A stretch of 64,000 nt of DNA from Apostichopus japonicus (GCF_037975245.1 NC_092568.1:17877001-17941000); one strand, 5' to 3'; shown: positions 12,028 through 51,577, counted from the stretch's first letter. The notes: generated by a model not told the origin, from the letters alone. Numbers and translations: made by a program.

Positions 12028-12082
12028 CTAATAGCTCTTTCGGCGCTGAGCGGCTAATGGCTGTTTAGGCTCTGCAATATCA
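12028..12082 (-). CDS. Possible terminal exon of GCN2 (doubtful)
   Basis: An acceptor (CCTTGCCAG) before 12082 joins in frame to the exon ending at 12262. It reads SDIAEPKQPLAAQRRKSY then TAG at 12028-12030. The known GCN2 C-terminal domain (about 130-150 residues) does not follow, so this is either a truncating alternative end or chance. Confidence 0.25.
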
Positions 12083-12261
12083 CTGGCAAGGAAGAAAAAT
12101 ACAACATATGGCTTAAACTGGTTGCTTGTGGTCCTCTTAAGTTTTGGGTATTTAATTGAACAAGTGTTTACAGAAATTTAACTCGTCTCTCTCTCTATTT
12201 CTCTTCTTTGATTCAAAATATGGGTAAAAAACAAAAGAAAAAGGTAGTATTCCATTCTCAC

Positions 12262-38785
<26,524 letters not shown>

Positions 38786-39815
38786 CTGTTACAGAGGTGA
38801 TAATGGAGAGTACGATCAATAGTCAAATCCCAATTTTTACTTCAAGGTTAGATCGATGGTGAGAACCGTAAAACCAAAAAGTTTGAACATGCGCAGTTTG
38901 AGCATAATATTGTACACAACGTTCATGGGGAAAATATATCCGTCAAAAAACAAGCGGTTTTAACTAAACTACCACAAAATAATTTCACATTTTGGCAAAG
39001 CTCCCAATAAAAATAATTACGTTGTACAATGCAATCTTGTCCTAATGGAAGCGCTGTTTGACTATTGTCGTCTCAAACTTGCCTAGTTGTATTGAAATGA
39101 TATGCAATTTACCTTCACACACAAAGTCTATGGATTTTTTTTCCACATGCATGCAGAAAGTAAAGTATTTCAATTGAGCTGGATTCCTATATTGATATTT
39201 TGGAACGCAAGGCATTTACTGTTAGCCGTGGGGTTCACAGCTTGTTTTTCTCTCTGTAGATCTTGTTGAAACAATGGTCTTTTACGATCATATTACAGTA
39301 TAAACATTATTTCGAAATGTTTTTTTTTCTTCAAATTATTTGGGGAAGGTTTTGAGTGGGGGGGGGAGGGGGGGGTGTTGATGGACAGTTTCAATTAAGT
39401 TCTCTACAATAGCTTTTTCACAACAGTGTGGATGACCCTTTATTTTCACAGGAATTTGAAGGGTTCAGAGTGGATGGGGTTGGGTGGCAGGTGTGCCCGG
39501 GGCAGGTAGTCACAGTGGGGAATGAAGAGGGATGGTCATGTGTTCCTTTCCATGCTTGTCATATATGACTTCACACACATGCTCTTGCAAAGGTATTCTG
39601 CGTTCCTCAGAATATACTATCAGACTAGGGTGGTCAGCAGTAATGTTTTTTAATCCTTAATTACAATGGGTATGGATATTTCATAGTCATTCAAACAAAA
39701 GAACTCATTTTACTATAGTAGGCAAGTAATGTTTTGTTGCATGCTGGTTACCTTTACAAAAGACATGTGTCTGGGAAAATATGTGCAACAACAAGAGCCC
39801 AAGGGCACTACATGT
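38786..39815. other. Upstream of the first recognised GCN2 exon; G-run, no gene
   Basis: No exon of the pseudokinase or RWD domains recognised. A G-rich run lies at 39356-39377. Confidence 0.6.
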
Positions 39816-41678
39816 GGTTCCTTGCTTGGGGTACAGTATATGACAATACACATAATATTATCAAGCAAGATTGGGCTCAAATAGTCCAAGTAATTGTGGT
39901 CCTACATGTTCCCATAAAGTAACCAACACTATAGCCAACACTTTTGTGATCACAAAATGTGATCGGATTTTTGATCAAAAGGCACTTTTGAGATCTAAAT
40001 ATGGCGTCGAAAATGTAAGAAATATAAGAGACCTACAAGCGTGTCAACAGATATGATAACATTGGTGACCTCAGATGACATGACCTTTAAGTTTCAAAAT
40101 GTTCCACCACCCCATTCACAACTTGTCCCAAAATATCAACCATGTCACACCTTGGCATTGAGATTTAATTGCATTAAATGTCAAAAAATTAACTTTGAAC
40201 TTGTAAACATAACTTCACACACAAAGGTCACCTGGAGGTCAACCAATTGACAATTTTGATCGGTGAGACCTAAATAGAGCATGACTGTAAAAATTCAAAC
40301 ATTTTTTCTTTGCCCATTTTCTCCCCCCCAAATACTACTTTTTTAACATTAGCTGACCTTTGGTGACGTTGGATCACATGACCGTTAAGTTTGAAAATAT
40401 ACCCCTATACCATTTGCAACTTGTCCAAAAAAATCAACCTTGTCACACCTTGGCACTGGGAGTTACTGCATTAAATGTCTGAAAATTAACTTTGACCTCA
40501 AATAACTTCGCACACGAAGGTCAAACGGGGACCAACCCATTGACATTTATGATCAGAAGGTACCTTTAACATCTGAAAATAGCATCGAAACTGTAAAAAT
40601 CCACAAAACATGAAAAGGTCAAATTGAGGTCAAGGGTCACCCAGATGCGGGTCGACAATTGGATTATATTGAAGAAACTCCCAACCCTAACGGACAATTT
40701 GTTCTCAAGTTATCGCAAAAATACTAGTTTTTTATCATTAATTGACCTTTGGTGACCTTGTATCACATGACCTTTAAATTTGAAAATATTCCCCTATACC
40801 ATTTGCAACTACTCCAATAATATCAACCATGTCACACCTTGGCACTGGGAGTTGTTGCATTAAATGTCTGAAAATTAACTTTGACCTCATGTAACTTCGC
40901 ACACGAAGGTCACACGGGGTCAACCAATTGACATTTTTGATCGGAAGGTACCTTTGATATCCAAATCTAGCATCAAAACCAAACATTTTCTTTTTTGCTC
41001 GTTTCCTCCCAAAATAAGCACATTTTTTCTAATGTGACCTTTGACCTTTTGACCTTGGTTTCAGATGTAGTTTAATCTCCTGATTCCAAAAAACAAAACG
41101 ACAAGTCTGTACAACCATCCTAATTCCGACCGAAAAACTTTGACCCCATATAACTTCCCACATAAAGGTCACACGGGGTCAACCTGATGACATTTATGAT
41201 CAGAAGGTACCTTTGACATCTGAAAATAGCATCAAAACTGCAAAAATCCCCAAAAACATGTAAAGGTCACCAGAGGTCAAATTGAGGTCAAGGGTCACCC
41301 AGATGCGGGTCGACATATGGATTACATTGAGGCAATTCTCAACCCTAATGGACAATTGGTTCTCAAGTTATCGCAAAAATACTAGTTTTTTATCATTAAT
41401 TGACCTTTGGTGACCTCGGATCACATGACCGTTTAGTTTGAAAATGTTCCCCTAACCAGTTCACAACTTGTCCCAAAATATCAACCTTGTCGCACATTGG
41501 CACTGGGAGTTATTGCAGTTTTAATTTGTTCGGTTTTTGGACCATAACTGACCTTTGGTGACCTTTGTGGGCACCAAAAACAATAGCGCACACCTCCATA
41601 TGGCGGATCTATAGTCCAAGTTTGGCCTCAATCCAACATTCCCTTATTGAGATAGAGCGTACCCAAGCAAGTGTCACA

Positions 41679-41730
<52 letters not shown>

Positions 41731-41786
41731 TACACACACACACGCCAACCTGACTGCATAGGTTCCTTTTGCTAAAGCAAGGAACC
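39816..41786. mobile_element. Repeat-built element with short TIRs, (CA)n and terminal hairpin
   Basis: GGTTCCTTGCTT at 39816 and AAGCAAGGAACC ending at 41786 are exact inverses. The interior is four to five diverged direct repeats marked by TGACCTTTGGTGACCT and CACATGACC. They start near 40061, 40360, 40743, 41398 and 41548. It ends with (CA)n at 41688-41745 and a terminal hairpin (GGTTCC...GGAACC, 41761-41786). No transposase. Superfamily unknown. Confidence 0.6.
41688..41745. repeat. (CA)n microsatellite
   Basis: About 25 CA repeats with minor interruptions. Confidence 0.97.
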
Positions 41787-42310
41787 AATAAAAAGTGTAT
41801 GACAACTTCATTAGAATTTCCAATTTATCATAAACATCACTTCTTACATTTTACAACCTAATGCTCGCTACAAATACAAGAGCATCAATGACGCAGTATC
41901 TCAATACTGGAAGTTTTTATTTTGATTCCTAATTTCAAATCTTTGCTCTGTCCCTACAATTATCAATATCAATCATGGTACAACAAATATGTAACTTGCA
42001 TTTTTGCTTCTTTGCCACGAATAGTCTCTGCAGGTTACACTTTATCCTGCTAGTCTTGCCTTTAGCGCTCATTGCCTGTTAGTCAAAAGAACGACGTTGC
42101 AAGGTTTAGTAATGTCATAGAATATTTATGAACTTGTTTTTTATGTGGTATCCTTCATCTTGGGTCAGTCTCTGTTGGACTTTTTGGTCATATAGTTTGA
42201 CGTCAATTACAACGGCCAAATTAGAAGAGGCGAACAACTCGACCATATTTTTGATGCCTGCCTTGAGAGCTAGGCCTATTGACCTACTGTATGTTACTGT
42301 AGACTGTAGT

Positions 42311-42910
42311 GGTGACTACCATCAAAACTGTGTCCACTTCTAGATATCAAAACAACCCACGTTTTTCCATCTCAATTTTTCGGACATGAAGATTTCATGG
42401 ATTTGTGACTTGGAAAACAATAATGTAAAAGAAGATTACAAGTTTTTTTATGCAAGTGATGGGTGGCCTCCTCCTCCCCTAATAGCCACCTCAGTTCCTC
42501 TCCATTTTGTTATTTTATTTTAATTCTTTATACATTTGATGTCAAACATTACAGGTTCAAAAGAAAGCTAAACATACTTCTTATAACCTTATACATCTTA
42601 TATCCTTATAAATAAAACATAACCTTATACAATTTTTTATAGTCTTATAAAAGTTGTGATGCTATGGCCGGCTCCTCTTTTATACGTACCCATCAACAAA
42701 CTTACCCTGGTCCTTCCTAGGAAAAGCTGTCTGAACACCAGTACAATGCTAATGTGGCTATCAAACAAACTTATCATGGCCCTTGCTCTGAAAAGCTACC
42801 TGAACACCAGTACTATCCTTAAATGAATGTTACAAAAACGAAGGCCTAATATAAATTAAATGCACTAGGCCTACGTAGAATTCAGCAGTACAGAATTGGT
42901 ATATGTAATT
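42311..42910 (+). repeat. Tandem-duplicated unit A, left part
   Basis: About 600 bp starting CATCAAAACTGTGTCCAC. The same order of sequence recurs at 48560-50693 with insertions. Markers are GGCCGGCTCCTCTTTTATAC and CTGAACACCAGTACAATGC. Continues at 47519-47912. Confidence 0.85.
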
Positions 42911-43284
42911 CTATCTCATCATGCTTTGCATTCCAGAACCACGTGAGAAGCGCTGGCTGACTAAATACCGTCATTGTGCTGATTGACTTCGAACCGTCAA
43001 CATCATTGACTGGTTTGGTTAAGCCAGAGTACTACGCTATTGTGTGTCTGCTGTACGTGGACGACTTTGTTCACAGCAGATAATAGCTCTTTTGTCTCTG
43101 AGTTGCTGGTTAGATAGCAGCTCTCTAATTTTCATTACGGTAATAGCCAACGTGTGTATAGTAGAACGATATAAGGATCTCTTATATTGCTCTGTACAAG
43201 TCTGTTAAACTGGTTAGGCATAATTGCAGAAAGCTAGTGTAAAGAGGACAGGCATAATTGCGACGAGCCTCAAAAATTCTGATC

Positions 43285-44239
43285 ATGGATTCTGGGGAAC
43301 TTGATTTCTCAGAAGAGTTACTTTGTGAGTCTGAAAATGCAGACACTTTACAGCAAAAGGCTGATGAATCCCGACCAGCGGGAATAACACCTGAAATATC
43401 GGATTACATAAAGAAAATGGTATCCGAGGTAGTTCAACATAGGCCTCAAAACGAAGGTAATTTGGACTAGCCAGAAGCCAAACGGGCAAGGCTTGATACT
43501 ATTGACGATGACATATCGAGTATTTTTAATGCGTGTTATTCTGGGTCCGTGATAGATACACCGGAGGAGGAAACCCTCCTGGATTCGGTTGTGGAGCCTT
43601 TCTTAGCAGGTGATACAGGTCCTGCTCTGCCGCCTAAAATTGCGGATTTTATTGCTAGAATGATGACAGAAAAGCTGTCTGACGATAAACTTAACGAGAA
43701 AGTTCGAGCCTACAAGCAACCTGAGAATTGTGATATCTTACAACCGACACGCATAAACCAAATTATTTGGGACAAAATAAAGCCAGGGACTAGGTCTAAA
43801 GACATAAAGGTCCAAAAAGCGCAGTCAGTATTGGTCAAAAGTATGACCGCCTTGGTTGTCACTATCAAAGATTTTTTGGAAGGTCAGGCCTCAAAAAGAG
43901 GTTCATGGACTCTTCGACACCTTGGCGTTATTGGCACAAGGTAATTTACAGCTCAACCTTGCTCGGAGAGAGCTAATCAAAGCAGATCTAAGTCGGGATT
44001 TTGCAACCTTGTGCTCCCAAAATGTACCAGTGACTAAGTTTTTGTTTGAAGATGACATCTCTAAAGAGCTCATGGATATTGTAAATGCTAATAAAATGGC
44101 TGCCAAAGTAATGCCCAAGTATGGGGAGAGTTCTCGTCGGGGCAGAGGAGGCTTCAGAGGAAGAGGCCATTTTTTAGCCAGAGGCCGGAGTTCCGGCAGA
44201 TCGCCAGGCCCATACGGGAGAAGTGGAAGGAGGACATAG
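43285..44239 (+). pseudogene. DIRS copy 1 gag-like region
   Basis: ATG at 43285. A stop at 43468 and a frame change near 43930 break it. The C-terminus is glycine/arginine-rich (RRGRGGFRGRGHF), typical of nucleic-acid-binding tails. Just upstream of RT. Confidence 0.65.
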
Positions 44240-44244
44240 GATTC

Positions 44245-45784
44245 ATGTCCACCTCACCAAATCAGGGTGAGGTAGGTTCTTATTTAGGAATTTTCAATCA
44301 GAACCCTAATTTTCAAGTAGCAGGTCGATTAACTAAGTTTTTGCCTGCTTGGCTACTTTTAACTTCAGATCAAGAAGTAATTCAAACAGTAAAAGGCCTT
44401 ACAATAGAGTTTGAGGAAACACCATACCAGAGTGTAGTTTCTCCTCATTTTACGTCAAATGTGTTGTACGAAGTACAGCTTAAAAAATTACTCGAGAAAG
44501 GAGTTTTCAGACATACTTCTCGATCAAAAGGTGACTTTGTGTCACCCATTTTCTTTATTCCCAAGAGAGACGGGAGTTACCGATTGATTTTAAATCTGAA
44601 GTCGCTTAACAAGTTTGTGAAATATCGCCACTTCAAAATGGACCATTTGCCAAAAGTCCTACAATTAATGCGACCAGGATGTTTTATGGCATCGGTAGAC
44701 TTAAAGGATGCGTATTATTCTCTTTCTATTGAAAATAATTTCAGGAAATATCTGAGATTCTATTGGAATGGTGTTTTGTACGAGTATACGTGTCTGCCAA
44801 ATGGCCTAGCATGTGCACCTCGAATGTTTACGAAATTACTCAAACCTGTGTTTTCTACTTTGATAAAAAACGGTCATACAGTACTTGGTTATATTGATGA
44901 CACATTTCTTCAAGGGGACACTTTCGCAGAGTGTCAAACAGCAGTCTTTGCGGCTGTTTCTTTGTTTTCAGAACTAGGGTTTGTTGTTCATAATGAAAAA
45001 TCTGAAATTCTACCCAAACAGGAAATACATTTCTTGGGTTTCACGCTCAATTCCGTGACTATGACAGTCTCGATAACTCCAGAAAGAAAATGCAAAACCA
45101 AACAAAAAATTCAAGGGTTGTTAAATGCTCCGTTTATTACAATTCGAGGGTTAGCAGAAGTTATTGGTATTCTAGTGGCCAATTTACCAGGGGTAACATA
45201 TGGCCGTTTATATTACAGACATTTGGAATGTAATAAAAAAAAATCGTTGAGATCTGCCAGAGGTGATTTCAATGCAAAGACTACCTTAACCTCGTTGAGT
45301 CGTCTCCATTTGGTGTGGTGGCTCAAGAATATAGATGAGGCTTTTTGCCACATATACCATGGACCAATGGGTGCGGTATTAGAATGTGATGCCTGCACCT
45401 CAGTGTGGGGTGCAGTTTTAAAAACAACAGACCAGCCCACTGCTAATGGCCTCTGGAGTTGTTCACACCAAAAATTTCACATTAATGTACTGGAGTCATT
45501 GGCCATTTATTGTGGTCTACAAAGCCCTATGTAAATCTCTTAGAGGACACCATGTTGGTATACGGTCCGATAATATGACTGCTGTGTCATATATAAATCA
45601 CATGGAGGGTACAAAATCTTATCAGTGTAATGACGTAACCAAATTAATTTGGCTTTGGTGTAAAAATAATGATATATGGATATCTGCTGCTCATATTCCA
45701 GGTACGCAAAACACCATCGCAGATTGTTTATCTCGTCGTGACAACATTAATACGGAATGGGCTTTAAATAACAAAACATTTTGA
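44245..45784 (+). pseudogene. DIRS copy 1 reverse transcriptase-RNase H
   Basis: 429-codon frame with RT motifs FFIPKRDGSYRLILNLKSLN, ASVDLKDAYYSL, LPNGLACAPRMFTK and the catalytic YIDD. The RNase H begins ECDACTSVWGAVL and is split by a frameshift near 45480-45534. It resumes in another frame at 45446-45784 (RSDNMTAVSYINHM, HIPGTQNTIADCLSR). Not translatable as one protein. Confidence 0.85.
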
Positions 45785-47066
45785 ATATAACGTCAGTTTT
45801 TGGTACCCCAGATATTGACCTTTTTGCGACTAAGGAAAATGCTAAAGTATCGAGCATTGTTTCGTGGCATTTTGACCCACTGGCCCATGCCGTTGATGCA
45901 TTTTCTATAAAGTGGACTGACCACAATTATTATGCCTTTCCTCCATTCAGCTTGATAGGGAGGTGTTTACAGAAAGTCGAGCAGGAGCAAGCGACGGGCC
46001 TTTTTATCGCTCCTGTATGGACAACGCAGGCATGGTTTGTCAAGTTGATGGAACTGTTAATAGAGGTACCATTACTTCTCCCAGCTTCACAGGAGGTAAT
46101 ATCCATATCAGGCACGAGTATGGTGCACCCTCTTTCGAAAACAATGCGCCTTATAGCGTGTCTAATTTCCGGCAAGCATTATATGAACAAGGAATTTCGC
46201 CAAAACCAGCCGAAATTATACTTGCGGCCTGGAGGCCAAGTACCCAAAAACAATATTTTGTTTACCTATCCAAATGGCTATTGTTTTGTCGTCAAAGGGA
46301 CCTTAATCCAATGCAAACAGATCTCAAAGAGATCCTCAATTTCTTAGTTGAACTTTAAGAAGCCGGCCTAGGTTACAGTGGTATTAACACTGCAAGGAGC
46401 ATGTTATCTTCATTCGTACTGATCCCTAAGGACATAGGGAAAAACAATCTAATCAAAAGATTTATGAAAGGCGTTTTTGAGTTATAAAATCCTCGTCCCC
46501 AACGTTGTCATGTTTGGGATGTGTCTATGGTTTTCCAGTATGTAAAGTCACTTGGAGGAAATGCTGAGTTAACACTAAAGTATCTCACGTACAATGTGGT
46601 TATTTTAGCTGCTATAATTTCGGCACAAAGGGTGCAAACGCTTCATCTGCTCGATCTGGATTTTATGGACATAACAGAACAATCATTTGTGTTTTATATT
46701 AATGACAAGCTGAAGCAGACTCGCCCAGGACATGTAGGGATGCAGATATGTTTTAATAAGTTTTCAGAGGACGAACTTTTGTGCATATATTCTGTTTTAA
46801 AGGTTTTTATCGAGAAAACAGAAAACCTACGAACTAGCTCTAGGTTATTTATTAGTTATAGAAAACCGCATGACGCCATCACAAGAGAGACTTTAAGTCG
46901 GTGGATTAAAGCTGTATTAACAGCATCGGGTGTTGATACATCTGTATTTACAGCTCATACTGTAGTACGCGTGCAGCGTCAACTTCTGCAGCCTATGGAA
47001 AGAACGTCCCAGATACTGAGTACTGCAGATTGGAGTAATGCATTAACTTTTGCTAATTTTTTATAA
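45781..47066 (+). pseudogene. DIRS copy 1 post-RNase H domain and tyrosine recombinase
   Basis: The first frame has the DIRS-typical PDIDLFATKENAKV and WTDHNYYAFPPFSLIG. The recombinase is spread over frames at 45963-46358 and 46521-47066. The catalytic arginine lies in SAQRVQTLH. The HxxR box region reads TAHTVVRVQ and is shifted. The frame ends in a T run just where the catalytic tyrosine should be. Multiple frameshifts and stops at 46356 and 46484. Confidence 0.75.
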
Positions 47067-47264
47067 AAAGAAGGTTTTGCAAAATTCTTTTGCCAATGTT
47101 TTATTGGAATAATATCAGAAACTGGAAAATTACACAGAACGTCACAGGAATCATTGTTTTCCTCTATATATTATTGAGACTTGCTCAGGTTTCTTTTGGT
47201 GCAGTGTGCCATATGAAGCTTTGAAGTCTCACGTGGTTCTGGAATGCAAAGCATGATGAGATAG

Positions 47265-47518
47265 AATATTCTAATTAAACGAGCTTAAAGTGAAGTTTGA
47301 TTTAGATTCTATCGAATCATATGCTATGAAGGAATCACGTCCCACCCAGGGGTTGATTTCCCCACCCCTTAGCAGTTTTTTCATATGGAACCACTGCCGA
47401 TTTGAAAAATGACGGTATTTAGTCAGCCAGCGCTTCTCACGTGATTCCTTCATGCAAAGCATATGATTCGATAGAATCTAAATCAAACTTCACTTTAAGC
47501 TCGTTTAATTAGAATATT
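47265..47518. repeat. 254-bp inverted-repeat block at the DIRS 1 right end
   Basis: The arms start AATATTCTAATTAAACGAGC and end with the inverse. The right inner part (47409-47460) matches the reverse complement of the DIRS 1 left end (ATGACGGTATTTAGTCAGCC). It could be a displaced internal complementary region or a related non-autonomous element. Confidence 0.75.
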
Positions 47519-47912
47519 AGCATGCAATAAACTACACCTGGCGTACCTAACTACAGTACAGACAATTGGTCGCGAGGGTAGCCATTTTCGTATATCTAAC
47601 ATGTAGCTGCCATGAGTCATAGCCAATCTGCTACAAAACAGACTTGGGGGCGGGGCTTAATCATCAAAAACAGACCTTTTTACTAAAAGTAGGGGCGGCA
47701 GCTCAGTATTGTTTTAAGAAAGAAAAATCATTTAAACATCAAATAAAGCAAATAAAAGCCATAAAATATCATATACAGCTAGTAAAATTCTTATTAATAC
47801 CTACCTGTAGACAACAAATGAAAGTTTAAAATGTTAATAAAATATATAATACATAGGACCCTATCTTAGACGATACCACTGTTGACAGACAATTCTATTC
47901 TATTCTCTTTCA
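47519..47912 (+). repeat. Tandem-duplicated unit A, right part
   Basis: Matches 50693-50745 plus 61270-61617: markers GCCATTTTCGTATATCTAAC, GAGTCATAGCCAATCTGC and CATCTTAGACGATACCACTG-like ends. Confidence 0.85.
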
Positions 47913-48557
47913 TAAAACATAAGTTTTGGAGCGTGTGCAAAAATGGGTTGTTTAAGCTGTATTTCGGTCCAAATTGGCCCGATTTGGACATAAATCGGTG
48001 AAAAAGTCATAGAATGAGATAAAATTCTCGAATAAAAAATAGTAACTTTTGTTGGCCTATATGATATATGCTTGCTCTGAAAATTCCAGAGAAAAAGAAC
48101 TTTATATGAAGACGCTGAAAAATTTTTAAGAGAAGAGAGAGTCCCACTTACTGTTACAATATCTCTATACATGTAATGTATTGAGATAATAAAACATTAT
48201 TTCCAAAATAGTCCTGTGAGCATGATTCTTCATTTACTCTGTAATTTCTTTGTGGATGGAGCGATTTAAATGGCAATTTTTTCTCATTTAAACCAGGTAT
48301 TCCAGGTTGACTGGGTACATTCCAGTCGATAAGGACAGCACTATCTATGATGCACAATAGCCTAGATGTACTCACAACTCTTCATAAAGCTTGTGACTGT
48401 GACACTGCTCTAGAATTAATTGCCCAACTGACTATGAGCTATGTTAACAAACTAACGTCACACATTGCTCTAATAATAAATCTGCCTTAATTCACTGTTT
48501 TGACAATGGAGCAAGCAACAAACTACAACTATCGATAAAAACTTCCTCTTGAAATTG
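47913..48557. other. Spacer between duplicated units, no gene seen
   Basis: AT-rich, no recognisable feature. Confidence 0.6.
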
Positions 48558-50745
48558 CTGTGACTTCCATCAAAACTGTGTTCGCTTCCAAATACAGTAT
48601 CAAAACAACCCATGTTTCTCCATCTCAATTTTTCTGACATGAAGATTTCATGGATTTATGACTGAGGAAAAAATAATGTGCAAGAAGATTACAAGTTTTT
48701 AATTGAAAGTGATGGGTGGCCTCCTCTCCCCTAATAGCCACCCAGTTCCTCTCCATTTTAGTATTTTCTTTTAATTCTTTGTATATTTGATGGCAAACAT
48801 CACAGGTTCAAAAGAAAACATACTTCTTATAACCTTATACATCTTATATCCTTTATAAAACATATAACCTTATAAAATTTTTATAGTCTTATAAAAGTTG
48901 TGATGCTATGGCCGGCTCCTCTTTTATACGTACCCCAATGAAAATAAAATGTGATAGATTATTATTTTTGTTTTAAATTCTTTTGGGGGGGGGGAGGGGG
49001 TTATAGAAATATACCAAACAAGTTGTTAATTCATAATGATGCTTAATTCTAGAAATGCACAATATACACTCTATTCCAAATGAATAGTTGTTGTATTATC
49101 CCATTAAAGTATGGAGTCACAGTTCATATATAAGTTGGAAACTAAACTGAATGAAAACACACTGTAAGGTATTCAAACAAACTTACCCTGGCCCTTGCTC
49201 GGAAATGCTGCCTGAACACCAGTACAATGCTAATGTGGCTATTAGTAAATGAAGGCCTAAGATATGGGCAAATACACAGTAAACCAACACGAAATGATAA
49301 CATAGAGGTTTTCCACCCCTAAAATTGATATTTCCAATGTTCTGTAATGTTCAATATTACTCATTTGAAGCAAAGAGCTAGAGTAAAAAGTTTCAACTTC
49401 CTACTTGAATTTTGAAAAAATGGCCCATTAGAATCCTATAGGAATATAACGGTTGAACATCGACATACGGCAAGAAAATACAACCGTTGCAAAACATTGA
49501 CATACATCACATAGCTCGCCATTTTTCATAAAGTTTGAAACATACTTAGTCCTTGACCTTTTCCTATGATGGCATACAGTCATGTCTAACTCACAACCAA
49601 ATTAGAGTAATATATGATGTATATATCACGCTCAGTACAGCATGAAATAGATACCGGGCGAACATGTCAAAAATGTTCGACCGTTATAAATTTACGTTAA
49701 AAAATGGCATTACTCAAAAGATTTAAAATTTAAATGATCCATGTTACTGCACTCAGAATCTTAGCCAGTAGTGGTTTATATAAACACTGTAAACATCATT
49801 TTTTTGGTGCACATGGGGCACAGGTGGCAAATTTTAAGAAGTTTGACATACAAAAATGTTATTCATGTGTATGTCAATCTTTTTCAAACGTACCACTATA
49901 CCCCCACGTGCATCATCAAATGAAGTTTCCATGGGTTTTTATAAACTATTTCATGGTAGGAATCTGTATACACAAAAGGGACTACATGCACTGTATACTT
50001 TTTGAGTTTCGCAATTTTTGTGGTACATTTATAACAGTCGAACATTTTTGACACACTGTTCGACCGTTACCCATTTCATGCGCTACTAAGCCTGATATGC
50101 ATCACCTATTGCTCTCATTTGGTTGTGTGGCAGGTATGACTATATATGCCATCATAGGAAAATGTCTAAGACTATATATGTTTTAAACTTTATAAAAAAT
50201 TGCCTGCCATGTGATGTATGTCAATGTGTTACAACCGTTTTATATTTCTGGTGTACAGTATGTCAATTTTCGCCCGTTATTTTTCCCATAGGATTCCAAT
50301 GGACCAAAATTTCAAAATTCAAGTAGGATAACTTTCTATGCTATCCCTCTGCTTCAAATAACTAACACTCATCCTAATAGAACAAAGAAAATACCAATTT
50401 CAATACTGAAAACTCCATGTGTTGATTTTCATGTTGGTTTACTGTGTAAAGGCCCATATTTTTTTTAAATGCACTAGGCCTAAGTTAGTAAGTAGCCTTC
50501 AGCAGTACAACAATGTGTATACGTAATTATATAAAAATAACCGACGGGCAATCAAAGAAACTTATCATGGCCCTTCTCTGAAAAGCTACCTGAACACCAG
50601 TACAATCCTTAAATGGATATTACTAAACTGAAAGCCTAATATAAATTAAATGCACTACGTAGCATTCAGCAGTACAACAATGTGTATATGCAATTAGCGT
50701 GCAATACACTACACGTCGCGTACCTAACAACAGTACAGAAAATTG
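48558..50745 (+). repeat. Tandem-duplicated unit B, left part, interrupted
   Basis: 48558-48935 matches unit A. A ~230-bp unmatched stretch follows (48936-49165, with a G-run at 48985-49000). Matching sequence resumes at 49168-49261, is broken by the foldback element, then resumes at 50462-50745. Inside, CTGAACACCAGTACAATCC is itself duplicated, as in unit A. Confidence 0.85.
49262..50461. mobile_element. Foldback TIR element with ~430-bp arms
   Basis: Left end ATATGGGCAAATACACAG and right end CTGTGTAAAGGCCCATAT. The inverted similarity continues through GTAAACCAACA, TACTTGAATTTTGAAA and the GTTCGACCGTTA words to about 49720 and 50010. Central ~300 bp unique. The 105-codon frame at 49734-50051 has no family match and is probably chance. 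Unit A supplies the uninterrupted site. Confidence 0.8.
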
Positions 50746-51289
50746 CTGAGGGAAAATTCCAAAACTTACTGGTTTGGATATTTACGAGTGACAAGCTTAC
50801 CTGTCTCCCCATAACCTTAGCACACTCATTCTACCGTGCCTAGAATGTCCTGGTAATCTTTTAACACTGTGCACCCTCTGTGACCCGGCTTCACGGGTCA
50901 CTGCCCTTCCTTCTCATGAGAGCAAAGCCCCTCCAAAGTGGTCTCTGCCTTGGAGTCGAGTTGTAGTCCTTCCCGACAAATGGGAGGGCTACCCCCCCCC
51001 AGACTCCTAGCCTAACATCAAATTTCTGACGCTTCCGACGGGAGGGGTAGTACTCCCCGTCCTGTGTGGAGGGGGGTTTACCCTCTATGACCCCGTCCAC
51101 GCCTGTACCCCTTAGCTCTAACAAAGGAGACCTAAGGTAGCAGAAGGTACTCTACAAGTTAGGCCCAAAGCCCTGAACACCGTAGTGTTTAATGGAGAAT
51201 GACAAAAATAAATAAAGTATCAACATTATAAAAGAAATAAATATATAACGCTTCTCATATATAAAATACTTTTAAGACACTCTTCCCCA

Positions 51290-51395
51290 AGTTACTCATA
51301 GTGGCCCTAATTTACTACGAGTTACTACAAGTTACTACCGGTTACTACAAGTACTACAAGTTACTACAAGTTACTACCGGTTACTACCGGTCAAG
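51290..51395. repeat. GTTACTAC(AAG/CGG) tandem repeat in DIRS 2
   Basis: About eight 11-12-bp units between the recombinase end and the left ITR. Confidence 0.9.
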
Positions 51396-51577
51396 ATAAA
51401 ACTATCTTTACAATGAACTCACCGGTAATACTAGGTGATCGCACGAGGACTCATTCAGTAGTGGCACCTCCTTTCCTCAGGTCTCTTGGCCTGTGCTGGA
51501 AGGTGTTTTGCCAAGTCAGTGCGACCGCTCCTCCGTCCGGCTGTGTTCCACCCCCTTCGGGGGAGGGAGGCGGGAAT

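Larger units (their letters stand above)
42908..47267 (+). mobile_element. DIRS-like tyrosine-recombinase retrotransposon, copy 1 (degenerate)
   Basis: Inverted terminal repeats at 42908-42948 and 47227-47267 (ATTCTATCTCATCATGCTTT and inverse). Between them in order: gag-like frame, reverse transcriptase, RNase H, a DIRS-type domain and tyrosine recombinase. No DDE integrase and no LTR direct repeats. Frames are broken at several points. The duplicated unit B gives an empty site at AATT|AGC (50693). Confidence 0.88.

Noticed and set aside
45213-45440. 75-codon minus-strand frame
   Set aside because: Antisense shadow of the DIRS 1 RT-RNase H frame.
49734-50051. 105-codon plus-strand frame in a foldback element
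   Set aside because: No recognisable domain; no transposase motif.
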